Assembly (NCBI RefSeq): GCF_019048065.1
Contig: NZ_CP077291.1
Span: 620,001-684,000 of the forward strand
DNA from: Citrobacter farmeri
Lineage (GTDB): Bacteria; Pseudomonadota; Gammaproteobacteria; Enterobacterales; Enterobacteriaceae
Length of the DNA: 64,000 nucleotides
Reading direction: 5' to 3'
Both the position numbers and the translations under genes were made by a program. Shown one piece after another: positions 35,455 to 44,104 of the stretch. Positions within the stretch are counted from its first letter, which is position 1. Every line of letters begins with the position of its first letter. Under the pieces are notes generated by a model. It had not been told where the DNA came from and searched no databases. It saw only the letters and a list, made by a program, of their open reading frames with translations.

Positions 35455-37071
35455 ATGTATCAGATTGAAAACCCGATCCTGACCGGCTTCAACCCGGACC
35501 CGTCTCTGTGCCGCGTGGGGGACGATTATTATATCGCCACTTCAACCTTTGAATGGTTTCCCGGTGTGCGTATTTATCATTCTCGCGACCTGAAACACTG
35601 GTCTCTGGTCAGTACACCGCTCGACAGCGTGGCGCTACTGGATATGAAAGGCAATCCGGACTCTGGCGGCATCTGGGCTCCTTGCCTGAGCTATGCCGAT
35701 GGCAAATTCTGGCTGCTGTATACCGACGTTAAAATCGTTGATTCGCCGTGGAAAAATGGTCGCAACTTCCTGGTTACCGCACCGTCTGTTGAAGGGCCGT
35801 GGAGCGCTCCTGTTCCAATGGGCAACGGCGGATTTGACCCCTCACTCTTCCATGACGCGGATGGACGAAAATACTATATCTATCGTCCGTGGGGGCCGCG
35901 GCATCACAGTAATCCCCATAACACCATTGTGTTGCAGGAGTTTTTCCCTGATACACAGACTCTTTCACCGCATCGTTCAACGCTCTTTACCGGTACACCG
36001 TTGGGCTATACCGAAGGGGCGCACATTTATCGCCGCGAGGGCTACTACTATCTGGTGGTGGCGGAAGGTGGAACCAGCTACGAACATGCCGTGGTGGTAT
36101 TACGGGCAAAAAATATTGAGGGGCCATACGAGCTGCATCCTGACGTGACGATGATGACCAGCTGGCATCTGCCGGAAAATCCGTTACAGAAGAGTGGTCA
36201 TGGTTCATTGCTGGAGACGCACACAGGCGAATGGTATCTGGCGTACCTGACCAGCCGCCCACTGCATCTTCCGGGCATCCCGCGATTAGCGGCTGGCGGG
36301 CGGGGGTACTGCCCGCTCGGGCGTGAGACCGGGATCGCGCGTATCGAGTGGCGTGACGGCTGGCCCTATGTTGAGGGGGGCAAACATGCGACGCTGACGG
36401 TGCCAGGGCCGCGTATGGCGGAGCAGGCTGCCGCCGGAACGGGAGCGTGGCGGACGGATTTTGACAGTGAAAGGCTCGACCCGGAATTACAGACCCTGCG
36501 AATCCCGTTTGACGATCGGCTTGGCTCGCTGACTGCCCGCCCTGGATTTTTACGTCTGTACGGCAATGATTCATTGAACTCCACCTTTACCCAGTCAACG
36601 GTCGCCCGCCGCTGGCAGCATTTCTGTTTTCGGGCAGAAACGCAGATGGCTTTTTCCCCCAGCTATTTCCAACAAAGCGCTGGGCTAACCTGTTACTACA
36701 ACAGTAAAAACTGGACATACTGCTTTATGGACTGGGAAGAGGGGCGCGGGCGGACGCTGAAGCTTATTCAGCTCGACCACAACGTGGCGCACTGGCATCT
36801 TTACGATAATCCGATTCTGGTGCCGGAGAAGGCGGAAAGCGTCTGGCTGCGCGTGGATGTGGACAATCTGGAATACCGCTATAGCTATTCCTTCGATGGT
36901 GATCGCTGGCAGACCATCCCGCTAACGTTTGAGGCGTGGAAACTTTCGGATGATTACATTGGCGGCAGAGGCTTCTTTACCGGGGCATTTGTCGGTTTGC
37001 ACTGTGAGGATATCAGCGGCGACGGTTGTTACGCCGATTTCGCCTCATTCTCTTATCAGCCCAACGTATAG
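35455..37071 (+). CDS. xynB: XynB/YagH-like glycoside hydrolase family 43 beta-xylosidase
   Basis: A 538-residue cytoplasmic GH43 enzyme, equal in layout to E. coli YagH/XynB (536). It hydrolyses short xylo-oligosaccharides to xylose. The N-terminal five-bladed propeller carries the catalytic base Asp in GFNPDPSLC (about residues 11-19), DSGGIWAPCLSY, and the acid Glu in LGYTEGAHIYRREG (about 183-196). The C-terminal beta-sandwich domain follows (about 330 onwards). No signal peptide is visible, so substrate must be imported by the preceding symporter. The genes overlap functionally and are 10 bases apart. Confidence 0.92.
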   Translation: MYQIENPILTGFNPDPSLCRVGDDYYIATSTFEWFPGVRIYHSRDLKHWSLVSTPLDSVALLDMKGNPDSGGIWAPCLSYADGKFWLLYTDVKIVDSPWKNGRNFLVTAPSVEGPWSAPVPMGNGGFDPSLFHDADGRKYYIYRPWGPRHHSNPHNTIVLQEFFPDTQTLSPHRSTLFTGTPLGYTEGAHIYRREGYYYLVVAEGGTSYEHAVVVLRAKNIEGPYELHPDVTMMTSWHLPENPLQKSGHGSLLETHTGEWYLAYLTSRPLHLPGIPRLAAGGRGYCPLGRETGIARIEWRDGWPYVEGGKHATLTVPGPRMAEQAAAGTGAWRTDFDSERLDPELQTLRIPFDDRLGSLTARPGFLRLYGNDSLNSTFTQSTVARRWQHFCFRAETQMAFSPSYFQQSAGLTCYYNSKNWTYCFMDWEEGRGRTLKLIQLDHNVAHWHLYDNPILVPEKAESVWLRVDVDNLEYRYSYSFDGDRWQTIPLTFEAWKLSDDYIGGRGFFTGAFVGLHCEDISGDGCYADFASFSYQPNV

Positions 37072-37083
37072 CGGGACGCTGGG

Positions 37084-37845
37084 CTAGGGTTGACGGTAGC
37101 CGAGCGTTATCGACAACCCCAGCCCGGCATCTATTAGTTTCTGGCGACAGGCTGTCAGCGCATTATCGTTAACGCGAGAAGTGAGGGTTGAGAGGCTCAG
37201 GGCCGCGATAACCCGCGATTCATGATTCCAGACCGGTACCGCGACGCAGCGCACGCCAGGCTCATTCTCTTCGTTATCCAGCGCATACCGGTTGCGGCGG
37301 GTTTCTTTCAGCTCGGCAAGCAGCGAGGTACGATCGGTAATGGTGGCGGGGGTAAAGCCGTTGAACTGATACCCCTCTAATACCGCCGCAAGTTCTTCAT
37401 CATCCAGCCAGGCGAGCAGCACCTTACCAATGGCCGTGGCGTGAACAGGCAAACGGCGACCAATTCGCGAATAGGCGATGGCAGCCTGCTTACCTTCGAT
37501 TTTCTCAATATAAACTCCTTCGCTGCCGTCCAGAATGCCCAGATGCGTGGTCTGTCCCGTTTCCTGGGAGAGACGGGTCAACCAACTTTTTGCCTTCTGG
37601 CGAATATCCATTGTGCCAACAACAAAGTGACCACGCTCAACCAGTTTCATCCCCAGGCGGTATTTCCCGTTTTCCGGGTTCTGATCGATATAACCATGCA
37701 ACTGAAGCGTTTTGAGGAGCGAGTGGAGGGTACTTTTGCTCAATCCCATCAGTTTGCTTATCTCGGTGATTTTGAGCTCCGTCGCCTGTTCATTAAACAA
37801 GTCGAGGATCTGCAAAGCACGTTCAACAGACTGAATTATTGGCAT
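37084..37845 (-). CDS. YagI/XynR-like IclR-family regulator
   Basis: An IclR-type regulator of 253 residues, almost the length of E. coli XynR (YagI), and likewise convergent with the yagH-like gene. The N-terminal winged helix (TEISKLMGLSKSTLHSLLKT, about residues 27-46) is followed by an effector domain (GRRLPVHATAIGKVLLAWL, NEEPGVRCVAVPVWNH-like). It probably represses the dehydratase-transporter-xylosidase genes via the palindrome at 31705. A perfect GAAGAATTCTTC palindrome 17 bases upstream of its own ATG (37863-37874) may serve autoregulation. Confidence 0.85.
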   Translation of the reverse strand: MPIIQSVERALQILDLFNEQATELKITEISKLMGLSKSTLHSLLKTLQLHGYIDQNPENGKYRLGMKLVERGHFVVGTMDIRQKAKSWLTRLSQETGQTTHLGILDGSEGVYIEKIEGKQAAIAYSRIGRRLPVHATAIGKVLLAWLDDEELAAVLEGYQFNGFTPATITDRTSLLAELKETRRNRYALDNEENEPGVRCVAVPVWNHESRVIAALSLSTLTSRVNDNALTACRQKLIDAGLGLSITLGYRQP

Positions 37846-37862
37846 AATTTTCCACCATCCAC

Positions 37863-37874
37863 GAAGAATTCTTC
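37863..37874. promoter_or_regulatory. Palindrome upstream of the IclR-type gene
   Basis: GAAGAATTCTTC, a perfect 12-base inverted repeat in the leader of the IclR-type regulator. It may be an autoregulatory operator; this is inferred from position only, and the sequence differs from the operator-like palindrome at 31705. Confidence 0.35.
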
Positions 37875-37995
37875 TTGTGTGACCGTACTATTTTCGTTGG
37901 GGAAAAGCAATGCCGGACACGCTTGCATGATGCACGTTTTCGGTCGGGTAAGCGCAGGATTGCCAGATGCTTCAGAAATTATCCTGGAACATACA

Positions 37996-39921
37996 TTACT
38001 CCCCCGCATCTATAACGTTCTGATTATACTTGCGCCATAAACTCATTTTGCTGATCCCCAGATGGGCGGCGACTTTCTCCTGATCCTGTTCAAAAAGATC
38101 CATATAGAACGCAATAATCTGTCGCTCAAGATCTTTAATCACGGCTTTCAGTTGCCCCTTACTCAGATCCGCAACGATCGTCCCGTTTGCCTGTGACGAG
38201 TTGAAGGAATTAAGCGCGTTAAAACCCGTGAGATTTAATATTTCAAACAGCGAAGCGTTGGGGAATCCGGCGGATAATAGCGCCAGCCGTTCAATGATAA
38301 AATTCAGTTCGCGCACGTTTCCCGGCCAGCTGTAGGAGGAAAACAGGGCAATGAACTGCGCGAGTTTATGCCCACAGCCCGATTTTTCGAGGAAGTGGTC
38401 AGCCAGAAAACGGATATCGCCCTCTCTTTCCCGCAGCGGAGGTACCATCAGCGGTAAGACGTTTAGACGGTAATAGAGGTCGCTGCGAAACGAGCCTTCC
38501 TCCGCCATTTTCTCCAGCGACCGGTTGGTGGCACCAATAATCCGCACATCGACAGGAATAATGTCCTTTCCCCCCACGCGCATAATTTCGTATTCCTGTA
38601 AGACGCGCAATAAACGACTCTGAATGGGTAGCGGCAGTTCGCCAATTTCATCGAGAAATAAAGTTCCCTGGTGCGCCAGTTCAATCAGACCTTCTTTTCC
38701 TTCGCGCCGCGCACCGGTAAAGGAGCCGCCTTCATAACCAAACAGTTCGCTTTCCAACAGGGTTTCCGGGATGGCGGCGCAGTTAATGGCGACAAAAGGA
38801 CCCCGGTGGCGTTTACTCTGGTTATGAATACTCTGCGCGAATAACTCTTTACCGGTGCCGGATTCCCCATAAATCATCACCGGGGAGTGGGTATTCGCAT
38901 AAATTTTTGCCAGATGAATCACCGACTCCATGTGTTTATTTTGCGTGAGGATATGCTCAAACCGGTAACGGGCGGTGAAGCCTTTTTTCATCAACTTGCC
39001 ACGAATAATCCGTTCCACTTTTTGAATTTGCGGCGTATCGGTAAACGAGCACACCACTCCGATACACTGCGTTCCACGAAATATCGGCACCCGACTGGTA
39101 ATGATGGACGTATTGTCCAGATCCATAATCTCCCGAATTTCGGGGGATTTTGTCAGTAATACCTGATTAATTCGCGTATTTTTGATGACGGTATCCACCG
39201 GTTTGCCAATCACCTGCGAAGCCATCAGGCCAAATATGTTTTCTGCGGATTTATTGAAAATCTGGATCTCGTTATTTTCATTGGTGACGATGATCCCTTC
39301 CGTAATTGAGGAGAGAATGATCTCCAGTCGCGCCATATCCTGCTGCTTGCGGTGAGTTGTTTCAACGATAGCCATCGCCTCGCGCAGGGCACTATTCACC
39401 GATTCCAGGCCATTTTCGATCAGAATTCCCTGCATCGCATATTGCTCCGCTGTGTCTGAGACCGGTAATCCCCCCGCTATAGTCTGGAAATTTCTCGCGC
39501 GGCATTTTTTGAGTTTATCGACCATATCGGCGTGCGACAGAAAGATAAATTCTTCAATCTCCACTTCCAGTGCGGTCGCCACCAAATTTACGTCAGATAA
39601 ATAGTTCTGATAATTAAAAAAAGCGATTTTATGCGGATGTTTTTTCAGTGGCGTGAGCGATTTAAGTAAATCCAGCGCGGACGTAAGAATACGCACCACG
39701 GGAATTTTGGTCACGCGATCGATATAGTCCGCCGTACCACCACGACTAATAATGATGTCATAAAAATCAGGATCGAGATTTCGGGCGATCCCCGCCGCTT
39801 TTTCCAGACTGCCATGAAAGACATGGCAATTAAAAATACCGGCACATTGTTCAGTGACAACGGCTGCCAGTGCCGGATAAGGGGTAATCAAGGCCAGGTT
39901 GGGTAATGTTTTATGTGACAT
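37996..39921 (-). CDS. PrpR-like sigma-54-dependent activator
   Basis: A 641-residue enhancer-binding protein. The N-terminal PrpR_N sensor (about residues 1-190, with YDIIISRGGTADYI) is followed by a PAS domain (IILSSITEGIIVTNENNEIQ, about 200-300) and an AAA+ domain with Walker A GESGTGKE. The sigma-54 contact loop is GSFTGA (usual GAFTGA), and Walker B is GTLFLDEIGEL. A Fis-type HTH ends the protein (VAAHLGISKMSLWRKY). It is divergent from the CoA-transferase operon, which has a -24/-12 promoter, and is its likely activator. The ligand is unknown; PrpR_N domains sense small acids such as 2-methylcitrate or aromatic compounds. Confidence 0.9.
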   Translation of the reverse strand: MSHKTLPNLALITPYPALAAVVTEQCAGIFNCHVFHGSLEKAAGIARNLDPDFYDIIISRGGTADYIDRVTKIPVVRILTSALDLLKSLTPLKKHPHKIAFFNYQNYLSDVNLVATALEVEIEEFIFLSHADMVDKLKKCRARNFQTIAGGLPVSDTAEQYAMQGILIENGLESVNSALREAMAIVETTHRKQQDMARLEIILSSITEGIIVTNENNEIQIFNKSAENIFGLMASQVIGKPVDTVIKNTRINQVLLTKSPEIREIMDLDNTSIITSRVPIFRGTQCIGVVCSFTDTPQIQKVERIIRGKLMKKGFTARYRFEHILTQNKHMESVIHLAKIYANTHSPVMIYGESGTGKELFAQSIHNQSKRHRGPFVAINCAAIPETLLESELFGYEGGSFTGARREGKEGLIELAHQGTLFLDEIGELPLPIQSRLLRVLQEYEIMRVGGKDIIPVDVRIIGATNRSLEKMAEEGSFRSDLYYRLNVLPLMVPPLREREGDIRFLADHFLEKSGCGHKLAQFIALFSSYSWPGNVRELNFIIERLALLSAGFPNASLFEILNLTGFNALNSFNSSQANGTIVADLSKGQLKAVIKDLERQIIAFYMDLFEQDQEKVAAHLGISKMSLWRKYNQNVIDAGE

Positions 39922-39955
39922 AAATCACCATGTGAAATTTGTGGCTATCACAAAT
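39914..39955. promoter_or_regulatory. CRP-like site and inverted repeat at the activator start
   Basis: TGTGA, six bases, TCACC (39914-39929; one mismatch to CRP) overlaps the activator start codon. Next to it is a perfect inverted repeat ATTTGTG / CACAAAT with a five-base centre (39937-39955). The latter is a good candidate upstream activator sequence for the PrpR-like protein, about 150 bases from the sigma-54 promoter. Both roles are inferred. Confidence 0.45.
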
Positions 39956-40081
39956 CAATATCACAACTGTTATAGATTTCAAAATTGAAAGGCAGTTCTC
40001 CCTCTCTCAGATAAATAATAGAATTAAATAATATTAACAATATCATGTAATTATGTTGTTTATTTCTACCTTCTTCATTTC

Positions 40082-40097
40082 TGGCACGCATCTTGGA
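40082..40097 (+). promoter_or_regulatory. Sigma-54 (-24/-12) promoter of the CoA-transferase operon
   Basis: TGGCACG, CATC, TTGGA matches the sigma-54 consensus TGGCACG-N4-TTGCW except for G in place of C in the -12 element. It lies 59 bases before the ATG of the CoA-transferase gene, with a predicted start near 40109, and is divergent from the sigma-54 activator gene. Confidence 0.65.
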
Positions 40098-40156
40098 TTG
40101 CACAGGCTATAGGCGAGCAGCCTTGTTGCACTATCCAATAAAAAGTGAGGGAAAGA

Positions 40157-41353
40157 ATGAGCAAACAGTCTGGTGTATTAAGTGGGGTTCGCGTTCTGGA
40201 TTTAACCCGGGTACTGGCTGGCCCCTATTGCGGAATGATGCTGGCGGATTTCGGCGCCGATGTCATTAAAATCGAATTGCCGGGAAAAGGGGATGATTCG
40301 CGGGCTAACGCGCCACAGATTAATGGCGAAAGTGCCTATTTCATGAATTTAAACCGCAACAAGCGCGGGATGACGCTGAATCTTAAATCGGAAGAAGGTC
40401 GACAGATATTCCTCGATTTAGTCCGCGACAGCGACGTGGTTCTGGAAAACTATCGGCCGGGGGTGATGGAAAAACTGGGGCTAGGTTATGAGGATTTACG
40501 CAAAGTGAATCCGGCGATTATTTACGGCGCGGTTTCCGGCTTTGGTCATACCGGACCATACGCTAAACGCGCGGGCTACGACATTATCGGCCAGGCCATG
40601 AGTGGACTAATGAGCACCACCGGTTGGCCTGATACACCGCCCACCCGCACCGGAACAGCCATTGCAGATGTGGTTGGGGGAATGAGTTGCGCCATCGGCG
40701 TACTTGCCGCTTACGTTAATCGCCTGAAAACCGGTGTCGGTGAAAAAGTGGATATTGCGCTGGTCGACTCGATGGTGTCGTCTCTGGAAATTATCAACAT
40801 TATTTACCTTAATACCGGACGTATTCCGACGCGTATTGGTAACCGTTATGAAGCGATTTATCCGTATGACTCTTTCCAGGCGCGTGATGGCTACGTCATT
40901 ATTGCCTGCGGCAATGACAAATTATACGGTCTGCTGAAACAAGTCCTGCAAATAAGCGCCCTCGAGGATGAGAAATTTAAATCCAACCTCGATCGTGTCG
41001 CCCACCACGCCGAACTGAAAGAAATAATCGAATGCTGGACCCGAGATTTAGATATCGACACCATCGTGACGTTGCTGCTGGATGCCGGTATTCCTTCTGC
41101 GCCGATCAATACCATTGATCGCGTGACGCAGGATCCACATATCGCCGGAGCCCGTGAAATGTTTGTCGATATTGAACATCCGGTCGCCGGAAAAATTACA
41201 ATGACCGGCAATCAGGTTAAATTCACGCATAACAAGGCAACCATCAGAATGCCTGCGCCAACGCTCGGTCAACACAATTACGAAGTGCTTAAAGAACGTC
41301 TGAACTATTCAGATGAAAAAATTGAGCAGCTAATTCGTTCAGGCATTCTGTAA
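40157..41353 (+). CDS. CaiB/BaiF family (class III) CoA-transferase
   Basis: A 398-residue class III CoA-transferase. The N-terminal signature LDLTRVLAGPYCGMMLADFGADVIKIE (about residues 13-39, cut here to LTRVLAGPYCGMMLADFGAD), the segment LNRNKRGMTLNLKS, the catalytic-region Asp in AKRAGYDIIGQAMSG (usual D169 position) and the C-terminal TLGQHNYEVLKE are all present. It probably moves CoA from succinyl-CoA or acetyl-CoA to a dicarboxylic hydroxy-acid, making the substrate of the lyase encoded next. Candidates are 3-hydroxy-3-methylglutarate or citramalate. ATG 40157 follows GAGGG; a GTG at 40145 is less likely. Confidence 0.88.
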   Translation: MSKQSGVLSGVRVLDLTRVLAGPYCGMMLADFGADVIKIELPGKGDDSRANAPQINGESAYFMNLNRNKRGMTLNLKSEEGRQIFLDLVRDSDVVLENYRPGVMEKLGLGYEDLRKVNPAIIYGAVSGFGHTGPYAKRAGYDIIGQAMSGLMSTTGWPDTPPTRTGTAIADVVGGMSCAIGVLAAYVNRLKTGVGEKVDIALVDSMVSSLEIINIIYLNTGRIPTRIGNRYEAIYPYDSFQARDGYVIIACGNDKLYGLLKQVLQISALEDEKFKSNLDRVAHHAELKEIIECWTRDLDIDTIVTLLLDAGIPSAPINTIDRVTQDPHIAGAREMFVDIEHPVAGKITMTGNQVKFTHNKATIRMPAPTLGQHNYEVLKERLNYSDEKIEQLIRSGIL

Positions 41354-41364
41354 GGGATTTCACC

Positions 41365-42282
41365 ATGTCGACATTTATCCAGATTACGGAAGTGGGGCCA
41401 AGAGACGGCTTTCAGAACATCAAAACGTTTATTCCAACCGATTTAAAAATAAAAATTATCGATCGTCTGGTTGAGGCGGGTATCGGTGCGATGGAAATCA
41501 CCTCGATGGTCAGCCCGAAAGCGATCCCACAAATGCGTGATGCCCGTGAGGTTATTCAGCATGTTCTGACCACGCATCCGCATATTATTCCATCTGTGTT
41601 AGTACCGAACGTAAAAGGTGCCAGCCTCGCTAATGAGGCAGGTATTAAAAATATTAACTATGTCGTTTCGGTCAGTCCGGCGCATAACAAGGCCAACATT
41701 AACCGGACCCATGCCGAATCGCTGGAGGATCTTTATAACATTCGCCATACCTTTGCGGATATGACCATCACGCTGTCGCTGGCGACGGTATTTGGCTGCC
41801 CGTTTATTGGCGAGACGAGTCGTGAAACGTTAATGGATATGATCAAGTTTGCGGATGACCTCGGGATTTCGGCGATAACCCTGTGCGATACCATAGGCGT
41901 CGCCAACCCGACCCAGACGTTGTCCGTGCTGCACGGGATCCAGCAGAAATTCCCCAAAATGGATATTGGTTTGCATCTGCATAATACCCACGGCATGGCG
42001 CTGGCCTGCATGTTTGCCGGCGTCCAGTCCGGGATCACACGCTTTGAGACCGCCGTCGGTGGACTGGGCGGGTGTCCTTTCGCGCCCGGCGCCGCCGGCA
42101 ATGCGGCGACCGAGGATGCGGTGAATATGTTTAACCGAATGGGGCTCGATACGGGGATTTCCCTGCCTGACCTGCTGGATATCGCAAACCTGATCCGCAG
42201 CACGATCGAGCCGATATTGTTGAGCAGTCTTTCGCGTGCCAGAACCTACGGTGAATTTAATTTTTGCAGCGAACAATTCTGA
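41365..42282 (+). CDS. HMG-CoA lyase-type enzyme (HMGL/DRE-TIM family)
   Basis: A 305-residue DRE-TIM metallolyase. The family start VGPRDGFQN (about residues 9-17) carries the metal-binding Arg-Asp. Metal-ligand His residues lie in GLHLHNTHGMALA (about 205-217), and the active-site Cys loop is GGLGGCPFAPGAAGN (about 231-245), matching the HMG-CoA lyase signature. Expected reaction: cleavage of HMG-CoA to acetyl-CoA and acetoacetate, or of citramalyl-CoA to acetyl-CoA and pyruvate. It lies 11 bases after the CoA-transferase, with a transporter 20 bases on. Confidence 0.88.
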   Translation: MSTFIQITEVGPRDGFQNIKTFIPTDLKIKIIDRLVEAGIGAMEITSMVSPKAIPQMRDAREVIQHVLTTHPHIIPSVLVPNVKGASLANEAGIKNINYVVSVSPAHNKANINRTHAESLEDLYNIRHTFADMTITLSLATVFGCPFIGETSRETLMDMIKFADDLGISAITLCDTIGVANPTQTLSVLHGIQQKFPKMDIGLHLHNTHGMALACMFAGVQSGITRFETAVGGLGGCPFAPGAAGNAATEDAVNMFNRMGLDTGISLPDLLDIANLIRSTIEPILLSSLSRARTYGEFNFCSEQF

Positions 42283-42302
42283 CCTCTGATACGGAAACAG
42301 AC

Positions 42303-43652
42303 ATGATGAATAATAATATCGGGAAACCGAAGATGACCCATTACAGATGGTGGGTTATGAGTTTTATCTTTGTTACCTACACCGTGGCTAACGCCGACCG
42401 TGCGAATATCGGCTTTGCTATTCCGTTTATTCAGGAAGAGTTTCAAATCTCGAATACCATGGCCGGGTTGTTGATCAGCCTGTTCTTTGCCGGATATGCT
42501 TTTTTTCAGATCCCTGCCGGGTATTTAATTAAGAAATTCGGGATGCGTAATGCCTTTGCGATGGGGATGTTATTAACCTCCGTATTTACGGGGTTGATGG
42601 GGATGGTGAATAACATTTTCCTGCTGAAGATCCTGCGTTTTATGGTGGGCGTCTGTGAGTCGCCGGTGGTCATTGGCTCGACGGTGACCATTAACCAGTG
42701 GTTCCCGCCGAAGGAGAAAGGGACGGCGACCGGGCTGTTTCTGGCGGGATCCAAGTTTGGTCCGCTGATCGTTCCGCCGCTGTGCGCATGGATAATCACT
42801 GTCTGGGGATGGCGATATATTTTTGTCTTCTTTGCTATTCCGGGCATGCTGCTGGCGATCTTCTGGTATCTGATGGTTCGCAATAAGCCGGAAGAAAGCC
42901 GCTTCGTTAATGAGCAAGAAGTCGCTTACATCCGCGAAGAACAGCTTCCGGCGACGACCCAGGAAGCCGCCGCACCGGTTGCGCATGTGTTCAATTATTG
43001 CTGGCTCGACAAGTTGATTCGCACAAAGCAGGTTGAAGAACTGTCCAGTTCAAAACAGGTCTTCCGTTGCTGGGATATTTACGGTGTCGCGCTGGGATAC
43101 TTCTCGATGGTGGGGATCGTCAGCGTGCTGATGTCCTGGCTGCCCAAGTATCTGATCACCGAGCGCGGATTCGATCTGACGAGTTCTGCTGCACTGGCAG
43201 CGGCACCATTCCTTGGGACGGTAATGGGCAACTTTATTGGCGGCGTTCTTTCCGATCGGGTGCTGAACAAGCGGCGTAAACCGCTGATGTTGCTCAGTGC
43301 CGGGGCGACGATTTTCACCATGTACTCGCTGGTTTATGCGCCGGAAAGCAAAATTGTTCTGTCACTGATGCTGTTCCTGCTGGGGCTGATGTTGTCGCTG
43401 GGCTATTCGGCTTACTCGGTCTATGCGATGGGACGGGCGAATAAAGACATTTACCCGATCGCTTATAGCGTGATCAACATGGGTGGACAGTTGGGCGGAA
43501 TGTGTATGCCGCTGATTGTGGGCATTATTCTGGATGCTTACAACTGGGATGCGGTGTTCATGGCGATGACCGGGTTCTGTGTTCTGTGCTTTATTCTGGT
43601 CTCCACGGTCATCGAACCGCTGTCGAAAAATATGAAGGTTAACTACCGGTAA
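42303..43652 (+). CDS. MFS transporter, anion:cation symporter (ACS) type
   Basis: A 449-residue twelve-span permease of the ACS branch, which imports organic anions such as glucarate, galactonate, tartrate or phthalate. The start region THYRWWVMSFIFVTYTVANADRANIGFA (trimmed here to RWWVMSFIFVTYTVANADRA) has the conserved NxxDRxN motif of that branch; GYAFFQIPAGYLIKKFG and the central charged loop (about residues 205-255) also fit. I chose ATG 42303 (MMNNNIGK), as the longer frame starts at a TTG inside the lyase gene. It probably takes up the acid used by this operon. Confidence 0.87.
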   Translation: MMNNNIGKPKMTHYRWWVMSFIFVTYTVANADRANIGFAIPFIQEEFQISNTMAGLLISLFFAGYAFFQIPAGYLIKKFGMRNAFAMGMLLTSVFTGLMGMVNNIFLLKILRFMVGVCESPVVIGSTVTINQWFPPKEKGTATGLFLAGSKFGPLIVPPLCAWIITVWGWRYIFVFFAIPGMLLAIFWYLMVRNKPEESRFVNEQEVAYIREEQLPATTQEAAAPVAHVFNYCWLDKLIRTKQVEELSSSKQVFRCWDIYGVALGYFSMVGIVSVLMSWLPKYLITERGFDLTSSAALAAAPFLGTVMGNFIGGVLSDRVLNKRRKPLMLLSAGATIFTMYSLVYAPESKIVLSLMLFLLGLMLSLGYSAYSVYAMGRANKDIYPIAYSVINMGGQLGGMCMPLIVGIILDAYNWDAVFMAMTGFCVLCFILVSTVIEPLSKNMKVNYR

Positions 43653-43711
43653 CCGGCGTGATGATGTGCGGGTAAGCTTGTGGACTTACTCGCACCTCGC
43701 CGTCCGGGTCT

Positions 43712-44104
43712 TTAACTCACCATCGTCGTCACCTGTCCCGGAAAACTGATTTGAATCACCCCACCCCAGGCGCAGATGAGTCTGGACTGCGCATTCAGTG
43801 CCGGAGCGTTGCCGACCATGATTGTTGGCGACCCGGGCGCCCACGGGGCGATGGTTGCGGGAATACATGGCATTGGCGTAAGCACGCCCAGCGCGGCGGC
43901 GGTGGCCGCCGCCACCGTAGGGTTAGCCAGGCTGCTGCACATGCCAAAGGGCAGAATATTAACGAACGGTTGGTTATCCATAATATTTGCCATCGGCAGG
44001 TTATTCACCAGTGTACGGTTGACGGGCAGGACGTTTAACGTCGAAGGCGCAATGCCAAACGAACACTGAATCATGGCTCCGGTACAAACGGCGGGACAAC
44101 TCAT
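43712..44104 (-). CDS. PAAR-like DUF4280 protein of the type VI secretion locus
   Basis: A 130-residue protein of the DUF4280 PAAR-like type, believed to form the sharp cap on the VgrG spike. It has the family Cys/His-type pattern: CTGAMIQCSFG near the N-terminus, then DNQPFVNILPFGMCSSLANP (about residues 43-62), MPCIPATIAPWAPGSPTIM, and CAWGGVIQI at the end. It is the last gene of the leftward tss arm, and its ATG overlaps the stop of tssA. No toxin domain is attached. Confidence 0.75.
   Translation of the reverse strand: MSCPAVCTGAMIQCSFGIAPSTLNVLPVNRTLVNNLPMANIMDNQPFVNILPFGMCSSLANPTVAAATAAALGVLTPMPCIPATIAPWAPGSPTIMVGNAPALNAQSRLICAWGGVIQISFPGQVTTMVS

Noticed and set aside
39937..39955. A second CRP site at ATTTGTG/CACAAAT
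   Set aside because: The half-sites TGTG and CACA are five bases apart, too close for CRP, which needs TGTGA-N6-TCACA. It is kept only as a possible activator site.
42264..42302. TTG start for the MFS transporter at 42264
   Set aside because: It lies inside the end of the lyase gene and lacks a ribosome site. The ATG at 42303 gives a normal transporter N-terminus.
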